DNA of 64,000 nt, taken from positions 80,328-144,327 of the forward strand of contig OENT01000273.1 in NCBI GenBank assembly GCA_900239685.1, written 5' to 3'. Positions 25,394-38,762 of the stretch are shown in pieces. The notes under the pieces are model-generated. The model worked only from the letters and a program-made list of their open reading frames with translations. It was not told the origin of the DNA and searched no databases. The translations under genes were made by a program, and so were the position numbers. The stretch is from Rotaria macrura. Taxonomy: Eukaryota; Rotifera; Eurotatoria; Philodinida; Philodinidae. The stretch's first letter is position 1, and each line of letters begins with the position of its first letter.

Positions 25394-27147
25394 GCAGTCA
25401 AAATTACGAAATTAACGCGTTAAAACAGAGCTTTTATTTTTTTTCTGTCAACGCGTTTCACACAGTCAAAAATGTCTGAATTGACGCGTTTTAACAGGTT
25501 GTAAATTTACATATCACAACACTTTAGTTTACAAAACATTCAACCGTTTAAACGCGTTGTTCCATTCAACGCGTTAAAACGAATCGAAGTAACAACGTTT
25601 AAACGAGTTGAGAAAGTAAACGCAAAAATATTGAACGCTTTTCACCAGTTTCAACACGTTATTCGGAGTCGTTTAAACGCTAGAGCGCGGAGTTCATAGT
25701 TCAACGCGTTTAAATTAGTTACTACTTACTTCAGGGTGGATTCGACCAAGCACACTTATACTTACGAGGCAGCGACCTGATGATTAGACCAAACTTACGT
25801 ATTTCTAGATGAATTAAATTTTCTACTTATACTAAACATAATTTACGTGCATTTCTTGTGTTAATGGTGAAAAGTGATTGAGGTGAAAACAGGAAAACGC
25901 ATTTGATGTGATTTATTTTCTTTTTGGTTAAAATCAATTATAATGACTGTTTTCGAATCTTTTAAAATAAAATAATGATTAAAATCAGTTAAATTTCTAA
26001 AAATTGATTTATATCTGATTATTTGACTGCTAATCAATTTTAATAAGACTATTAGGCACATTATTTGAATTTAATTCTACCAAGATCAATTTTTATCGAT
26101 TGAAACTGATTGATTGATTCTTAATATAATTTATCCTTTTTTGTATATAAATAGATATAGAATGGGATAGGGTCTCGAAGCAGGATATATATATATCAGA
26201 GGTTGATCAAGTATTTTAGTTATTGCTCTTCGGAGAGAGAAATTGAAAAAGACAAAATCAAACGAGTTTTCAGCTTAAAGTACGAGATGGATGCGTTTTA
26301 GTGCCACCACTGTGAAAACCGATTTTTCGATAGTTTAATTGATTTGGACCATTATTTTGATTAGAAATCTCATTAAAATAGTACCAGTTTAGCCGATTTT
26401 TAATTATAGACAATAGAAACACATAGGTTTTCTTCTACATGAGAATGATGAATTCGAGTTCGGATAAGAATGCCGTTCTTAATCGGAAAGAAGTGCATTT
26501 GATATGATTTTTCAAAATGAAGTTTCTACAGCTGCAATATTCCTAATAGAATCCGAATACAAATAGCCATATTTGGTCGTGGATGTAAATATCAGACAAT
26601 ACTAGATTAAAAATAAACTAGATAGTCATAGCAAGTACTTTATGGATAGATGATCATGCAAAACAATATAAAAACGGACTCTATGGAACATCAAATTCAT
26701 TATTAATCGAAGTTATTATAAATCTATGATTTAGAAGCTTGCTTTTCAACTTCGAGCTAGTGTTAAATATCTCCCAGTTCCGAAATCTGCTTTTACTTAG
26801 TATTTAATCGTATTGGAAGCACTTAGAAATGATAGAGTCATACTCGTGTGCTCTAATTTAAATGCATTTTTCTTTGGACAATATATTATGTAAATGAGTT
26901 ATGTCAAAAGACAATCTTCAAAATTCATTTCATGTCAGCGCGTTAAAACAGACGTTTAGTTCATGTTAAAACGCATTCATTTCTAAAAATTCATCTATTT
27001 AACGCGTCAAAACGCGTTATGGCGAGACCCACGCGTTTTTACGCGTTCGTTTCTTTTTTCTCTGAATTGAAGAACTCTAACGCGTTTTTTCTATTTGTTT
27101 TTTTCCTTCAATGCATTTAAACACCGTTATGGCGTTTAAGTGACTGC
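25394..27147. mobile_element. ACGCGTT-rich element, long member
   Basis: It starts GCAGTCAAAATTACG and ends GTGACTGC, so the outermost 7 bp are inverted (GCAGTCA/TGACTGC). Clusters of AACGCGTTAAAAC and GTTTAAACG words fill both subterminal zones (25415-25715 and 26938-27125). The centre is ordinary AT-rich sequence without a convincing ORF. The member at 39589-40512 shares both ends and part of the middle (GATTCGACCA, ACTTACGTGTT-like). The family looks like a non-autonomous DNA transposon; a target duplication was not clear. Confidence 0.6.
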
Positions 27148-28222
27148 GTGGATATATACAGTTGATTGTTGCTGGCCTGCTTTAGTTCTCAAGATATTTT
27201 CAAACTAAATCGTTCGCTTCTGACTCTGTTACTAGGTGTGATCATATAGTTTCTATTTTTGCTTGTATTTCATATTAAATAATTGCCTTTCTTCATCTTA
27301 CGCAACTATCTTTTTTAAGTACCTTTCGCTTTAGAATGATTAATTGTGAACGAAAGTCCTTGATTAGTGACACTGTTTTTTACTCTCTACGCATCCTACA
27401 TTTTCATTTCCAAATTTTGTACATTTTAAACAATTTTTTGTGAAATCGAATTTTCATTTTTTCAATTTGGAGCAAGCCATCTGCATTTCATTTCGTGCTT
27501 TAATTGAGAAATATAACTGATTGATAAAAATCAAACATTATGTATATGTATATATGAATATGTTTCAAGTCTAATTAACGGGTTGACCGATGAAATATAA
27601 GATTTAACGTGTGTCACACGCAGTTGCTTAGAGCGCAAGTGCATATAGTACGTCTGTAGAATGGATCCGAAATGCGTTTGAAACACAGCGACCACGTACC
27701 CAAACTACATAATCGCCACGCGTTCGTGGTGCATGTGGCGTACGCGTTTTATTGCTGTTCGTCTCGACGTGGGATGTTCCTCATTTCCTGTCTTTCCTTT
27801 TATGGTCATCTTGCAAAACGTTATTGTTTATTTCTATACCCATCCATTATTCCGTATTTGTTTCCTCTCGTTTAATGATATCATTCGTGTGTTCCTCATT
27901 AGCATTGCTTTTCTCTTCTGTTTCTATAAAAGGCTGTGCTTTTTGAAAAAAGGGTACGGTTGATGATATGAATGAAAAAGAGGTTAGTACCTAGTTACAT
28001 CTTGAATTATATCTCTTGTATTAGAAATTGTTAGAACGTATTCAAAAGATCAAAGATTTTTATATAAACCGCGGAGAGAAGCAATCCAAAAGAGAAGCAC
28101 ACGAAAGACATCCATACAAGAAAAGAAGAGAAATAAGGAACAGCGAATGAATACACAACCTATCAATTATACTTTGTGAGATAAAGAAAAGCGAAAGAAG
28201 ACAAACAGTCGATAGTGAGAAC
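27148..28222. other. Intergenic, with a GC/CpG-richer patch
   Basis: No gene recognised. Bases about 27600-27780 are conspicuously richer in CG than their surroundings (GTGTGTCACACGCAG, CGCCACGCGTTCGTGG, GGCGTACGCG). Overlapping short frames there lack features of real proteins. Confidence 0.4.
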
Positions 28223-28706
28223 ATTATAATGATGATTCATTAGATTTCAGCAATGTGAAAAAAAATGAGTAAAATTCGGATTTTATCAGCAATCTTAATT
28301 ATTTCTTACAAACCTTACTGTATAAATCTCCGATAGTTTGTTATTCAATTCATTAACGAAATCCATGATTAAAACAATATAACTAGGCATATAGATATAT
28401 ACAATATGAGAATTCCATTTTTACTAAATTCAAAGCATAAATCCATCAGAAAATGTAGTTTGAAAAAATAAAAATTTCTTCCAATTTCGATACCGTCACC
28501 TCAACAACTAATAAAAGTAACGGAATTTGCACCACCAACGTTTCACTGACGTGCTGATTCATATGCTAACTAAACCATCAATAAAAGTTTTTTTTCGTTT
28601 TCTTGATATTTGAATGAGGCAGTTGTCATTGATTTTCATCGTTTTGTTCTGCTATTGTCAATACATATATATATATATATATATTCTGACGATGGTTTCT
28701 TGCATA

Positions 28707-29041
28707 CCCAGGTCGAACAAGCACGACCGTAAACGACCGTATACGGAGGAATACGGCAAAATACATGGTCCAGTATTACGATCGTATATCTCCGTGTCGT
28801 ATACGGGGAAATACGACGATATACGGAGAGAAAAACGATCGTTTACGGTCCTCGTATACAAAATCCGTAAACGGTTTCCGTTTTTCACCGTATACGATCG
28901 TATTTGCCCGTATACGATACGGCGATATACGACCGTAATACTGGACCATGTAAAACGCTAAAATACGACCGTTTACGGTCGTGTGGGGAGCGTATACGGT
29001 CGTTTACAGTCGTATACAAAGTCTGTAATCGTCGACCTGGG
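28707..29041. mobile_element. CpG-rich palindromic MITE, copy 2
   Basis: 335 bp, inverted CCCAGGTCGA ends, flanked by TA on both sides (28705-28706, 29042-29043). It is nearly identical to the reverse complement of 15747-16091, so movement was recent. A TA target duplication suggests Tc1/mariner-like mobilisation (inference). Confidence 0.85.
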
Positions 29042-29043
29042 TA

Positions 29044-29353
29044 CCCAGGCCAAATCCTCACCATCGCTAACAAACATATGCGGTTTAATAAGGCTGTCGT
29101 GACCGTATTTTGTCGTAATTCAGTGTAATGCAAGGTTCAGTATTGCGACCGTATTTCTCTGGATTGCCTAGGGTAAAATACGATCTATTATTAAGATCGT
29201 TAGCGATCGGAAACGACTGTATACCTTCGTATGTGTCCCCAAGATATACGACAGTAATACTGAGCCATGTATTACGGCGAAATATGTCCGTGAATACGCC
29301 ATCAAACATGGTCGTAAACGCTTGGTGACACGGTCTGTTATCATCGACAAGGA
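29044..29353. mobile_element. Decayed MITE of the same family, abutting copy 2
   Basis: It starts CCCAGGCC and ends TCGACAAGGA followed by TA. It keeps the internal order of the family (ACGACCGTATTT, CAGTATTGCGACCG, CTGAGCCATG, TCTGTTATCATCGAC) with many substitutions. It therefore predates the neighbouring fresh copy. The undisturbed site is in duplication copy 1, at about 21392 (TTCTTGCATA then CGGATG). Confidence 0.75.
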
Positions 29354-29388
29354 TAGGCATGGAAAAATACAGGGATATTTTTCTACTC

Positions 29389-29395
29389 TATAAAT
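29389..29395 (+). promoter_or_regulatory. TATA box of AAA+ gene copy 2
   Basis: TATAAAT lies 55 bp upstream of the ATG at 29444, the same spacing as in copy 1. It sits only 36 bp downstream of the MITE pair. Confidence 0.62.
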
Positions 29396-29443
29396 CCTGG
29401 AACATTATACATAATATCATTGTGCATCAAAATTTAAGATAAA

Positions 29444-30739
29444 ATGACTCAAGCAAAAGACAGCAACGGTTCTACTCCATGTGCAGGTGCTTGTCCCGAT
29501 CTATCAGATGAAGCTCTTTTATATCTAAGTGCAAAAACTTATTATGGTCTTATGCCAGCAACTGGTCTTTTTCTTGCAAAATATCACACATATCCATCCA
29601 TTTGTGAATGTGAAACGGGTAGCACTGAAAGTCATTTTCCTGTCACAGCTGTTCTCAATTATATTCGTGAAGAATTAAAACATGATATTAGCAAAGATTG
29701 TATCAAACGAAAATATCATCGATCATTACAACGATACTATGTAGAATCACGTTTATGTGATTTAGGTAATGGTATAATGATTCACTTTGCTGGTTCGTAC
29801 TTACAATCGGATATTCACAATATCAATAAAATGACGGCTGATTATGGTAATGATTATTTTTTAAGTGAATCTGAAATAAGAATTTATTATTTACCGGAAC
29901 ATGATTCCCTCGTACAAGAATTAGCGGACCAATTTTCTAGCATGACTATTTTGTCATTAAAATCATGCATGCTTCAAATGGTTTGTAGAAATGATTGTGG
30001 TTATTATCTCGAAGGAATTCGAATAAAAAAACCTGTAATTACTGATGTTGCTCTTCATTATGGTAATAGTTTTCTATCGATACATGAAAAGATTCTAACA
30101 AACCTAAATAAGAAAGAATCAAAAGGTATTGTTCTTTTGCATGGTGCTCCGGGTACAGGTAATAGTAAATCAATTCTTCTTCTTAGTTTTATGCTTGTTC
30201 GTATTGAATAGGAAAAACACATTATATTCGATATTTAATTCAAGACGTTCAAGATAAAACATTAATTTATGTTTCCCCTGACATGGCTAAAGAAATATCA
30301 TCACCAGAATTTCTTCCTTTTCTTATGCAACATGAAGATGCAGTTCTAATTATTGAAGATGCTGAAAACATTATTCAAGATCGACATGAATCAACAGCAC
30401 CATCACAAGCTGTTGCTAATCTTCTCAATTTGTAAGTCAAATAATTGTATTCTCATCAATTATGTATTTTATTCGCTTTAATCTAGATCTGACGGTTTAT
30501 TAGGTGATGCAATGCATCAACAAATTATAGCTACATTTAATTGCGATTTAAAAACGATCGATTCAGCTCTATTACGTAAAGGACGATTAATTGCTAATTA
30601 TGAATTTAACAAATTAGATTTAGAAAATTCAAAGATTTTATCAAAAAAATTAGGTTTCGGTATTGATGGTGTTATTGGGCCGATGACACTCGCTGAAATC
30701 TATAATCAAGGTGATAAAGATAGTCAATCTATCGTTTAA
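29444..30739 (+). CDS. AAA+ ATPase, copy 2
   Basis: Exons 29444-30158, 30212-30431 and 30487-30739 have the same lengths and phases as copy 1, giving 395 residues. Walker A is GAPGTGKT across intron 1; Walker B is VLIIEDAE; ATFN and ALLRKGRL are kept. By eye, exon 1 differs from copy 1 at about 34 of 239 residues, mostly in the first 185. The exon 3 product differs at one residue. All catalytic motifs and splice sites are intact, so both copies look functional. The N-terminal region matches nothing I recognise. Confidence 0.87.
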
Positions 30740-31516
30740 ACTATTCGAATCTACGCGTGCGTCATGATGATATTATAATGATCAGAGTTAGCTCTGAATT
30801 CTCGTTCACTCGATGGTTTAATCGTTTTAAAACTCTCAACATCATCCTCATGGTGAATGTCAGCTAGCTCCCTATGTAGCTTAATATCGCAGTACTACTT
30901 GTGCAGATATACTGAATTCTATGGTCATCATTCTGTGTATCTTCTATTCGTTTCTACGGCTTGCTTTTTGTATTTGCTATGCTAAAGTCTGATTAAATAT
31001 ATATGTATGCATGTTTCATTTACTTCTTTTTATATTATACGTCATAGACGCATAATCCATCGTGGTTCTCAGATATTTGTTCTTGTCTACCGTTGAACTA
31101 GCCAACGGTTCGAGGTTTCGCAACAAATGTTTTATGCTATAACAGAATCGATTTCAAACCAAAATCACTTGAATACGCTTCATTTTTTTCAAACTATACT
31201 CTATACGCTGTAATAGAGAGGCTAAAGTAATATTTAACCCTTCGTCGAGGTTTTGTGCTGCTTTCGTAAACTGAACTTATCATGCAGCCTTTAGAGCTAA
31301 TCAGAATAGAAGTGTGCTGTCTCTCTCTCTCATAGATATACATACACTTGAATTCAAGAAAACAGTAGACTAAGTAAGAATTTGTGGTGTAATTGATCTA
31401 AACATAAATTTTGAAAGGAAAGGAATTTAATTAACTAGAAAAAAAATATGCAATGGAAGAGAAGAATATTCCGCGATGCATAGAATTGATAAATCTTGTT
31501 TCTTAGCATACGCTCT

Positions 31517-32879
31517 TTTATATGTAATTGAATATATATAGAACTCATTGAGACTTATCAATAATCTATGAAAATATCTGTTTTCATTTTCAACGAAATT
31601 TTATTATGATGAACTATCGGAGTTTTCAGATAATTTCCCAAATGTTTCTTAGGACCTATAGAGTCAGTCAGACACATGCCATGAAATATTTATGAACAAT
31701 AGGAATCTTTGTAAGGTGTTTATAGTATTTTTTGTATTTGTATGTTAATCCTAAGATCCTTGCTTTCAATTAGATACGTGATGCTAATTGATCCCCATTT
31801 TAAATAAACAAACGATGACTGGTTTTCATACGAACTATGTAAAGATCTACGGTTTCTAACGTACACAAAAAAAAAGGACATGAAACTATATCGAATCATG
31901 AACAGGAAATCGTTTGGACAAATTTTTGTTCAGAACCATCCCGCAAGTTTCTAAAATTGTGAAAGCATTGAGGAATGTGAAATTTTTCGAGTTTTTATGT
32001 TTGACACTGTAGCAGAGAACTGTTAACTTGAGTTCAATGATCGGTAGATCTCCTAGAAGAAATTTACTTGTTTTGCTGAGTTATGATGAAAACCACTTTG
32101 GAACCCCACTAAAAATTCATGATTTTGTAAAAAGACGCTTGTCAAGTGAATGTGAAAAGTTTTATATAAATGATTCGATGCAGCTGTATCATTTCTTTCT
32201 AACGGTGAAAACTACAAGTGTTGATTTCTTTTTAATCTTGAATTATTTCAAAATATATTCGTCGTTCTTTTAATTTGGAATGAATGCTAGCCACAACCCC
32301 ACTATAGATCCAGCCCAAATTTTAGCTTCGAAATATGTCTTGTGGTTATTTTTGACAATTGTTCCTTTGTAATTAAATATAACTAAACATATATTTCATA
32401 TAATAATCTCACAAACATACGAGTTCAAAAGATACGTGCTTTTTTCACTTTTCTAATACTTAACTCAATGTTGAATAAGTTTTGTAGTAAAAAGAAACGT
32501 TACTATTATTAGAGTACTACATTTGATTTAGTTGCTTATCGAAAGAACAGATAAACATCTCTATTTCTATTTTGAAATCTTGTCATTTACAGTATTACAA
32601 TACTTTGGATCTTCAATTTGTCTTACAAGCTAAATGACGTATCATCTTAAAACTAAGATACATATAACAAAGCAGCATTCTTCTCTACGATACTGATTAG
32701 TATGTTCCTTTGTAATTCATAACCAATTGTTTTCTCTAGATAGACAGTCGTTTAATGAAAAATGTATTGCATTGTGTAATTATTCTTTTTATACCTCACA
32801 ATACGACGTGTATCACATGCGAATGAAATTTTTTTAAAATATTTTATCGTTTGTATTTGATTTAACTAATCACCCAGTT
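31517..32879. other. Intergenic, no gene recognised
   Basis: AT-rich; one plus-strand frame of 81 codons (32028-32273) shows no domain or splice context and was not accepted. Confidence 0.45.
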
Positions 32880-35200
32880 TTAAGTATTAGTCGTGTGCGC
32901 CATATAATTCATTGTTGTCAGAGGAACATTAGAATGCTGAATACTAACTTTTTGCTTAGGTTTGAAAATCTTAAAATAATATAAAAGGCCAACAATGATA
33001 GAAACAATAACTGGTAAGCCAATACCAAGTACAAGACCAAGGATCAAGGGTAGATTCAATTTTTCTGCTAAAAGATCATAGAAGTAGCATTGAACCAAAC
33101 GAAAAGATAAAAGTATTGAAAACTAATATTTACTAATTTTCGTTTCTGTCGATGATGCTGTTGTCATCTAAATCGTACACAAAACTTAGATTTGATTAAG
33201 ACACATGAAATTAAATAATTTTCTGTGAACAACAATTTTTTGAAGTACGCTGTTTTTGGTCGTCTATCGAGTAAGATGTCAAGTCAACTGAATTATTTTT
33301 AATACTGTGCCGTTCTCAAAAAAATTGATTATTTCATATTTTATGAAAAGTATGCAGTACATACGAATGTCATTGTGAGTTCAGTTGATGAAATTGTTGA
33401 TGTTGATGTAGTGCCACTGGTTACTGTAGTATTTTGTATTGCATTATTTTCTGTACTAATTGTACTAGTAAAGAAATGCATTAAGAATTAGATTGTTTAT
33501 GTATGTATGTATACAGATTAATTATATAATAGAAGAAGAACATACTCCATGGTCATTACGAGCGTTGTTTCATTAACGAATGTCAGAAGGCTGATAGAAA
33601 AATTTCAAACTGACTGGAATAAATTAAAAAATCAATTAACATTTTACCTTGGAGCTGATGTTGAAGTCATATTGAAAATCGGTGTGCTAGATATTGAAGT
33701 GATCATTGTATCTGTTATCGAATTTGTAACCGTAGCTGAGACAAGTACTTTAGTCTAAGATAGGTATTGACTGCTAGAGATGTTGAAATTGATCTGTGTT
33801 CAAGAAAATTTACCGTGGTATTTGTAGAAGCATAGATCAACGTCGTTGTATCAACGTCGTCCAATCTGACAAGAAAATATAGGATCATGATATTGATTGT
33901 GGCTGTGGGCGATAGGCTAATGTAATACTTAAATAGTTATTCTATTTCATAACTCTATAAGACAAATTATTTTCATGTTTTCTACTCTCTGTCCTAAACC
34001 AATTTATCAACAGCAAACGTGTTAGAATGTTTCTTTTTTTCGGAGAAAGCATATCTCTCATTGAACTTCTGCACTCGCTCTCCCAGTTAGATTTTATTGT
34101 CTTTACTCTACTTTGAACTTGTAACATCAGATTCATGAGTTGATCTATCATTCATTGACAAAGTCAAATCGATTTCCTCGAAACTTGTGGATTTACTTGA
34201 AGTAGCCTGTAAACATCAGAATAACAAATGATCTAATACAATTAAATTGACTTCAATTCATACAAGTAATGGCTCATCTGTTGTACGAAATTCTTTGAAG
34301 AGAAAATTCAAATCAAAATGATTTAGAAGAAATTCATTAAATTGTTCATACGACATGGACCATCAAATATGTTAATTTCATCTAGAGCAAATGAGAATCC
34401 CGCATATCCACCATCGCGAATCATTGTAAACCATATCTAGTATGAAAATCAGATGATTCATATAGATTTATTAAAATATATAGTATGTCAATGTGCTTGC
34501 ATTGTAATTAACCGAAGGACTTGCATATGTAAACTGATGCCGTTGCCACCTATTTTCCGATTTTACTTTTACGTCAGTTAATGGAAATGGTGGTCCACCT
34601 GCTGACCATCCAACATCTATATGTGCATTAAATGAGTCATCGGTTAAGTAATAATAGAAGTCGAGGCATTGAAAATTATCCAAATGATTCTGAATAGTAG
34701 CAATCGTTGTGTACCTATGATCAAAGAAACCCATCCTCGTCGTTTGAACCAAGCCATATTTTCCTAATCAATTTTATTGATGAGTTGAAAAGATTTAAAT
34801 TAAAAAATATTTTTAAATTGTAAACTACCGAATACACAGTATCCTATTCCAGACAATGTCGAACATGTATAGTTATTTTCTGAGTTGCGTTGACAAAAGT
34901 ATACGGGCCACACTTCTTCTTGAAGTTCGTACGGAAACTTACAAGGTTCGCTATCAGGATTAGTTGGTGATACTACATAATATCAAGGAAATTTATATTC
35001 ATGTGTCGATTTACAAATGTACACTTACGAATGGCTGTAACATCTGACCATGGTTGCGTAGGTAGAGTATCAGACGTTATGCCATCAAGAATTTCCAAAG
35101 CAGGTCCTCCTGTTGTACTCTGAAATCCACAATTAATGGGTGGGTCCGTATCGAAATTACAATGGTAGAGTAATCTTTGACACATAGAAATTGTTAACAT
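32880..35200 (-). CDS. MAM-like, single-pass membrane protein A (5' end uncertain)
   Basis: The exons match protein B at 42959-45927 one by one. 35030-35200 encodes the CNFDT..NCGFQ start of a MAM-like domain. About 34830-34970 carries EPCKFPYELQ. 34490-34760 carries the core CLDFYYYLTDD and W.RHQF. About 34345-34440 carries FALDEINIFDGPC. Then come small Thr/Ser-rich stalk exons (about 33803-33867, 33648-33757, 33371-33467, 33134-33167), and a last exon 33067-32880 with a transmembrane segment (LILGLVLGIGLPVIVSIIVG) and a short cytoplasmic tail. MAM domains mediate extracellular adhesion or assembly; here that is inference. Phase could not be closed between the MAM end and the first stalk exon, so one exon may be misplaced. 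A signal-peptide exon was not found. Confidence 0.7.
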
Positions 35201-38200
35201 TGAAAGATAAACTTTAAATAAATTAAATATTTATGAAAACAATATTGATATAATTACATACTAAAAATTCCAAACCGAAATTGTTTCATATTTGCATATG
35301 CCCCGAAAAATAATATCTTTCTTTTTCTACTTTATTTCATTTAGTTCTTAAGTATTCTGAATACAAAGTAATGGTGACAATGAAAAGATAACAGCTACAT
35401 TAAGAATTATTTTCTTTTGACATTTTAGTCATTTTCTTTTCTTTTCATGTACGATAACATTCATAGTCATATAGAGTAATTCTATTTGTCATAGAATGTA
35501 TTTAAAAAGAAAATAAAGGAATACATTGATTAAATGTTGTCATATTAATGGGTAAGATCAACATACATCATTCAGTGTTAACTCTTTTTACGACAAGATT
35601 ATTTAGATAAGTGGGAATTTAATTATGTATTTGATAATTTTCAAGTATGTTTCTTTGAATTGAATGTCATATTGTTCCTAAATAATTTAATTTTTTTTGT
35701 TAGAAAACATGTGTAATTGTTTTATATCATTGAATTAGATTGTACCATGAACAAAGGTATTTCGAATTCAATCTACAGTTGATCTAGATTTTAAATACAT
35801 CAAATAGCAAAATAACTCAACTATGAATCATGTTTCTTTTCCCTACATACACGTATATGAAACAAATAAAACCTGATATTAATTGTACTTTTACAATACA
35901 TTTAAGTCTGTCAGCCATGAAATTTATTATAGAGATGTTAAGTAATACTAATGAAAAATTACGGTTCGAATGATATTCTTTCACATATGAGCCAAGACTT
36001 CTGTTACTTCATATGAATTAGAAAAAACAAAGTTAAACAACGTCCAGTTGTAATATAATAAATAAGTAGATGAATGGACAGTGTTTCATCTCGAGGAAAA
36101 AAATAATGAACAGTATGTTATAAGATATTGAATTTGTCCATGCTGCTATACAACTCGATTTTTTTAAACTGAGTAATTGTTTCATCACAAACAAGTGCAA
36201 CAACAAATCCATAGGTAACTCTTAAAAGTCCCCGAATTGTTCTCTTGCAACAGATAGAATATAACCATTAAAAAAAGTTGATGGAACAACAATATGTTCA
36301 TACTACAGCCAAAATGAGTCACCTCATTCGTCTTCTTTGGTTGTTCAAATGTAAGGCTGTTGACTGTATTTTTTTTTCGAACAAAGTTGAGGCATTTCAC
36401 AAGCTTAGAAGTATTTAATTTTTGTACAAATTGATCACTACGGTACATTAATTATTCTGAAAATAATCAAGTGACCAGTTCGAAATGGAAAATCCTTAAC
36501 TGTGCAGTAAGTTAGAAACTGTACAAGAACTTAGAAGTTACTCAGAGGGATGAGAGCAAAAAATAAACAGACCGTTTTGTAGAGAATCAAACGCTGCATC
36601 GAACAATATCATTGACATTTGTTTGACAATTTTTTGGTTAGAAAATTGAAAATACTATTTTTACATATATAAAAGTCCAGTTTTTAATGCCAAAACCGAA
36701 TTATTTTACAGGAAAAAGGTTAAATTAGTTATCAATGCAAAAAAAACCGTATATCAAAACGAGTTTAGATCAGATTATATCGAAAAAGAGTTCTTTGAAT
36801 AACTTGATCTGCGGAATGTCGCTGTACCTTTGATAAAAGCACTGTAGAATCGCACAATGCCCTTTAGCAGAACTATGGAACCTTGTAATAACTTGCAAGA
36901 AAGTAATTTGTGATTCGAACTTTTGCCCATGAGCATTTTACACGATTTTCAAATTCTTCTGAAATTTTCAGTTAAATATGGACTCCGTATTGTTGAGATC
37001 TTGGATGTAGAAAAAATCGGCAAAATTTTACAAAACATTCTCAAAATCCAATTTCTCTTCAGGATGATTTATTTCTAGAACTAAACCACAGTTGTTGCTG
37101 AAAATATTTGGGCGATCTAAATATTGTATCAGCTATTTATGAGCGAAAATTCAAGTCGAAATTCCGTTGTCTCCATCTTTTCAAGAAGCGAAATATTCCA
37201 TACGGAGGGGGGGGGGACATTTTCTTTATGATAATACCCTGCCTTATAGTTAAATCACTTGCAATTTATGGACGGTTTCATTAAATACATAGATATTATC
37301 TGTTTCATTATGTTGCTTAAAAAACCCAAAGCCACATGCTATTTAAATGAATAAAACAAACTTCAGTATAGACGCATGATATTAACAAAATTATAAGTCA
37401 TAGAAGACTGACTGTTCGACCTATAAGAGATACGTGAAAATTTTAGCTTCATCTCTGTGTGATCACCAAGGTCATATTAGTTCAGGAAAAATATTGTTTT
37501 TAGTATATAAGCTCTTACAGTGGATTTTATTGAAATTATTCTTATATTTCATGGAAGAGACACTCGGCTCTGAAGGATTGATTGGAATGTTTACATGAAA
37601 AAAGTATTCGTTGGTGATAAGATTATTTGATGAATAGTTCTAGTTTATTTCGATCAAGGCTACGTTGGTATCATTCGTCAATTCGATAGAAGACTACAAA
37701 GCATCTATCAACGTCTCATGATTTATCATCATTGACATTAAAATAGTTCACAAGAATCAAAAATATAAGTACGAGTCTCATCAAATGTAACAGTAGCATT
37801 TAATGAGAAGTTTCAAAGTCATCTCTAATCAAATAATTTATCATATGGCAATCTGAACACAATACAGAAGAAAATAAACGACCGAAGTACGGCAAAATTC
37901 CCATTGATGATCCAAGTTAAAGAGTGCAATCTAGTGAACCTTTATTAAACTCTGATAATTCTTGAGTAAAACAGAGGAGAAGAGTAAATTCAGCATATGC
38001 TAAAATAAAACGAATCCATCCATTGAATAATTAGATCACCAATAGAAATCTAACCGAAAAACGATTTCATATGCGAATTTGAATTTGGGAACATCTTCAC
38101 ATCCTATGAAAACTGAAAGATTTTGAAATAATAGACAAGTGACTTTTCTCGTTCACTAGTTATGAGTAAAGAGAAGATTTTTCTTGAACATACAGAAACA

Positions 38201-38762
38201 ACTATAGTATTCTCTAGGACAATTCATAATATTTATATCTGAAACAATGGTATATTTAAAAAGAAAATTCAAAACTCCTAGCTGTATTGATCAATCGGGA
38301 ATAGATCAAGTATATCATGTTTTCGATTTATCATTGCACTTTGCTGATAACTTTATTCGAAAAAACGACATTAAACTCAACCAAGTAAAATCATGCTCTA
38401 GTCATGACTCAATATTTGAATTTTCGTTTTGTCCACTAAGCAAAGTGGAATCATTTCATGCTTCTCAAAAATTTCAAAGCCCAACCTTTCCTTTTATTTT
38501 AACTAAGTCGTCGAAAACAACTCGACCAATGCAAAAATAATGGAGGCATTTAACTGTTCACATTGCATTCTAAATTGTAATTTCAACGCAGAAAATGATA
38601 TCATTCTATTATTAGTAGAAGAAATTTCTTTTGTCTATCAAACTTTTAACTTCAAATAATCGAAATTTATTAATTAAAAATATTGTTGAAGTCGATGGAT
38701 TCATTTTTAGCTCACAACGTAATTTGATACATGTATTGTAACTTAAAAATATCAGACATAGT
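35201..38762. other. Intergenic, no gene recognised
   Basis: AT-rich. It includes a G10 run at 37207-37216. An open frame of 97 codons at 38247-38540 has no recognisable feature. No RNA gene was seen. Confidence 0.45.

Larger units (their letters stand above)
28223..31516 (+). repeat. Segmental duplication, copy 2 (contains an AAA+ gene)
   Basis: Direct-orientation counterpart of 20887-23553. It is about 0.65 kb longer because of the MITE pair at 28707-29353; elsewhere the two copies align along their length. Confidence 0.82.

Noticed and set aside
28614..29360. Several Arg/Tyr-rich open frames on both strands (also at 15769-16101)
   Set aside because: They lie inside CpG-palindromic MITEs, are mirrored on both strands and owe their openness to the repeated CGTATACGG words.
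38247..38540. 97-codon plus-strand frame
   Set aside because: No domain, signal peptide or splice partner; length is compatible with chance in this much sequence.
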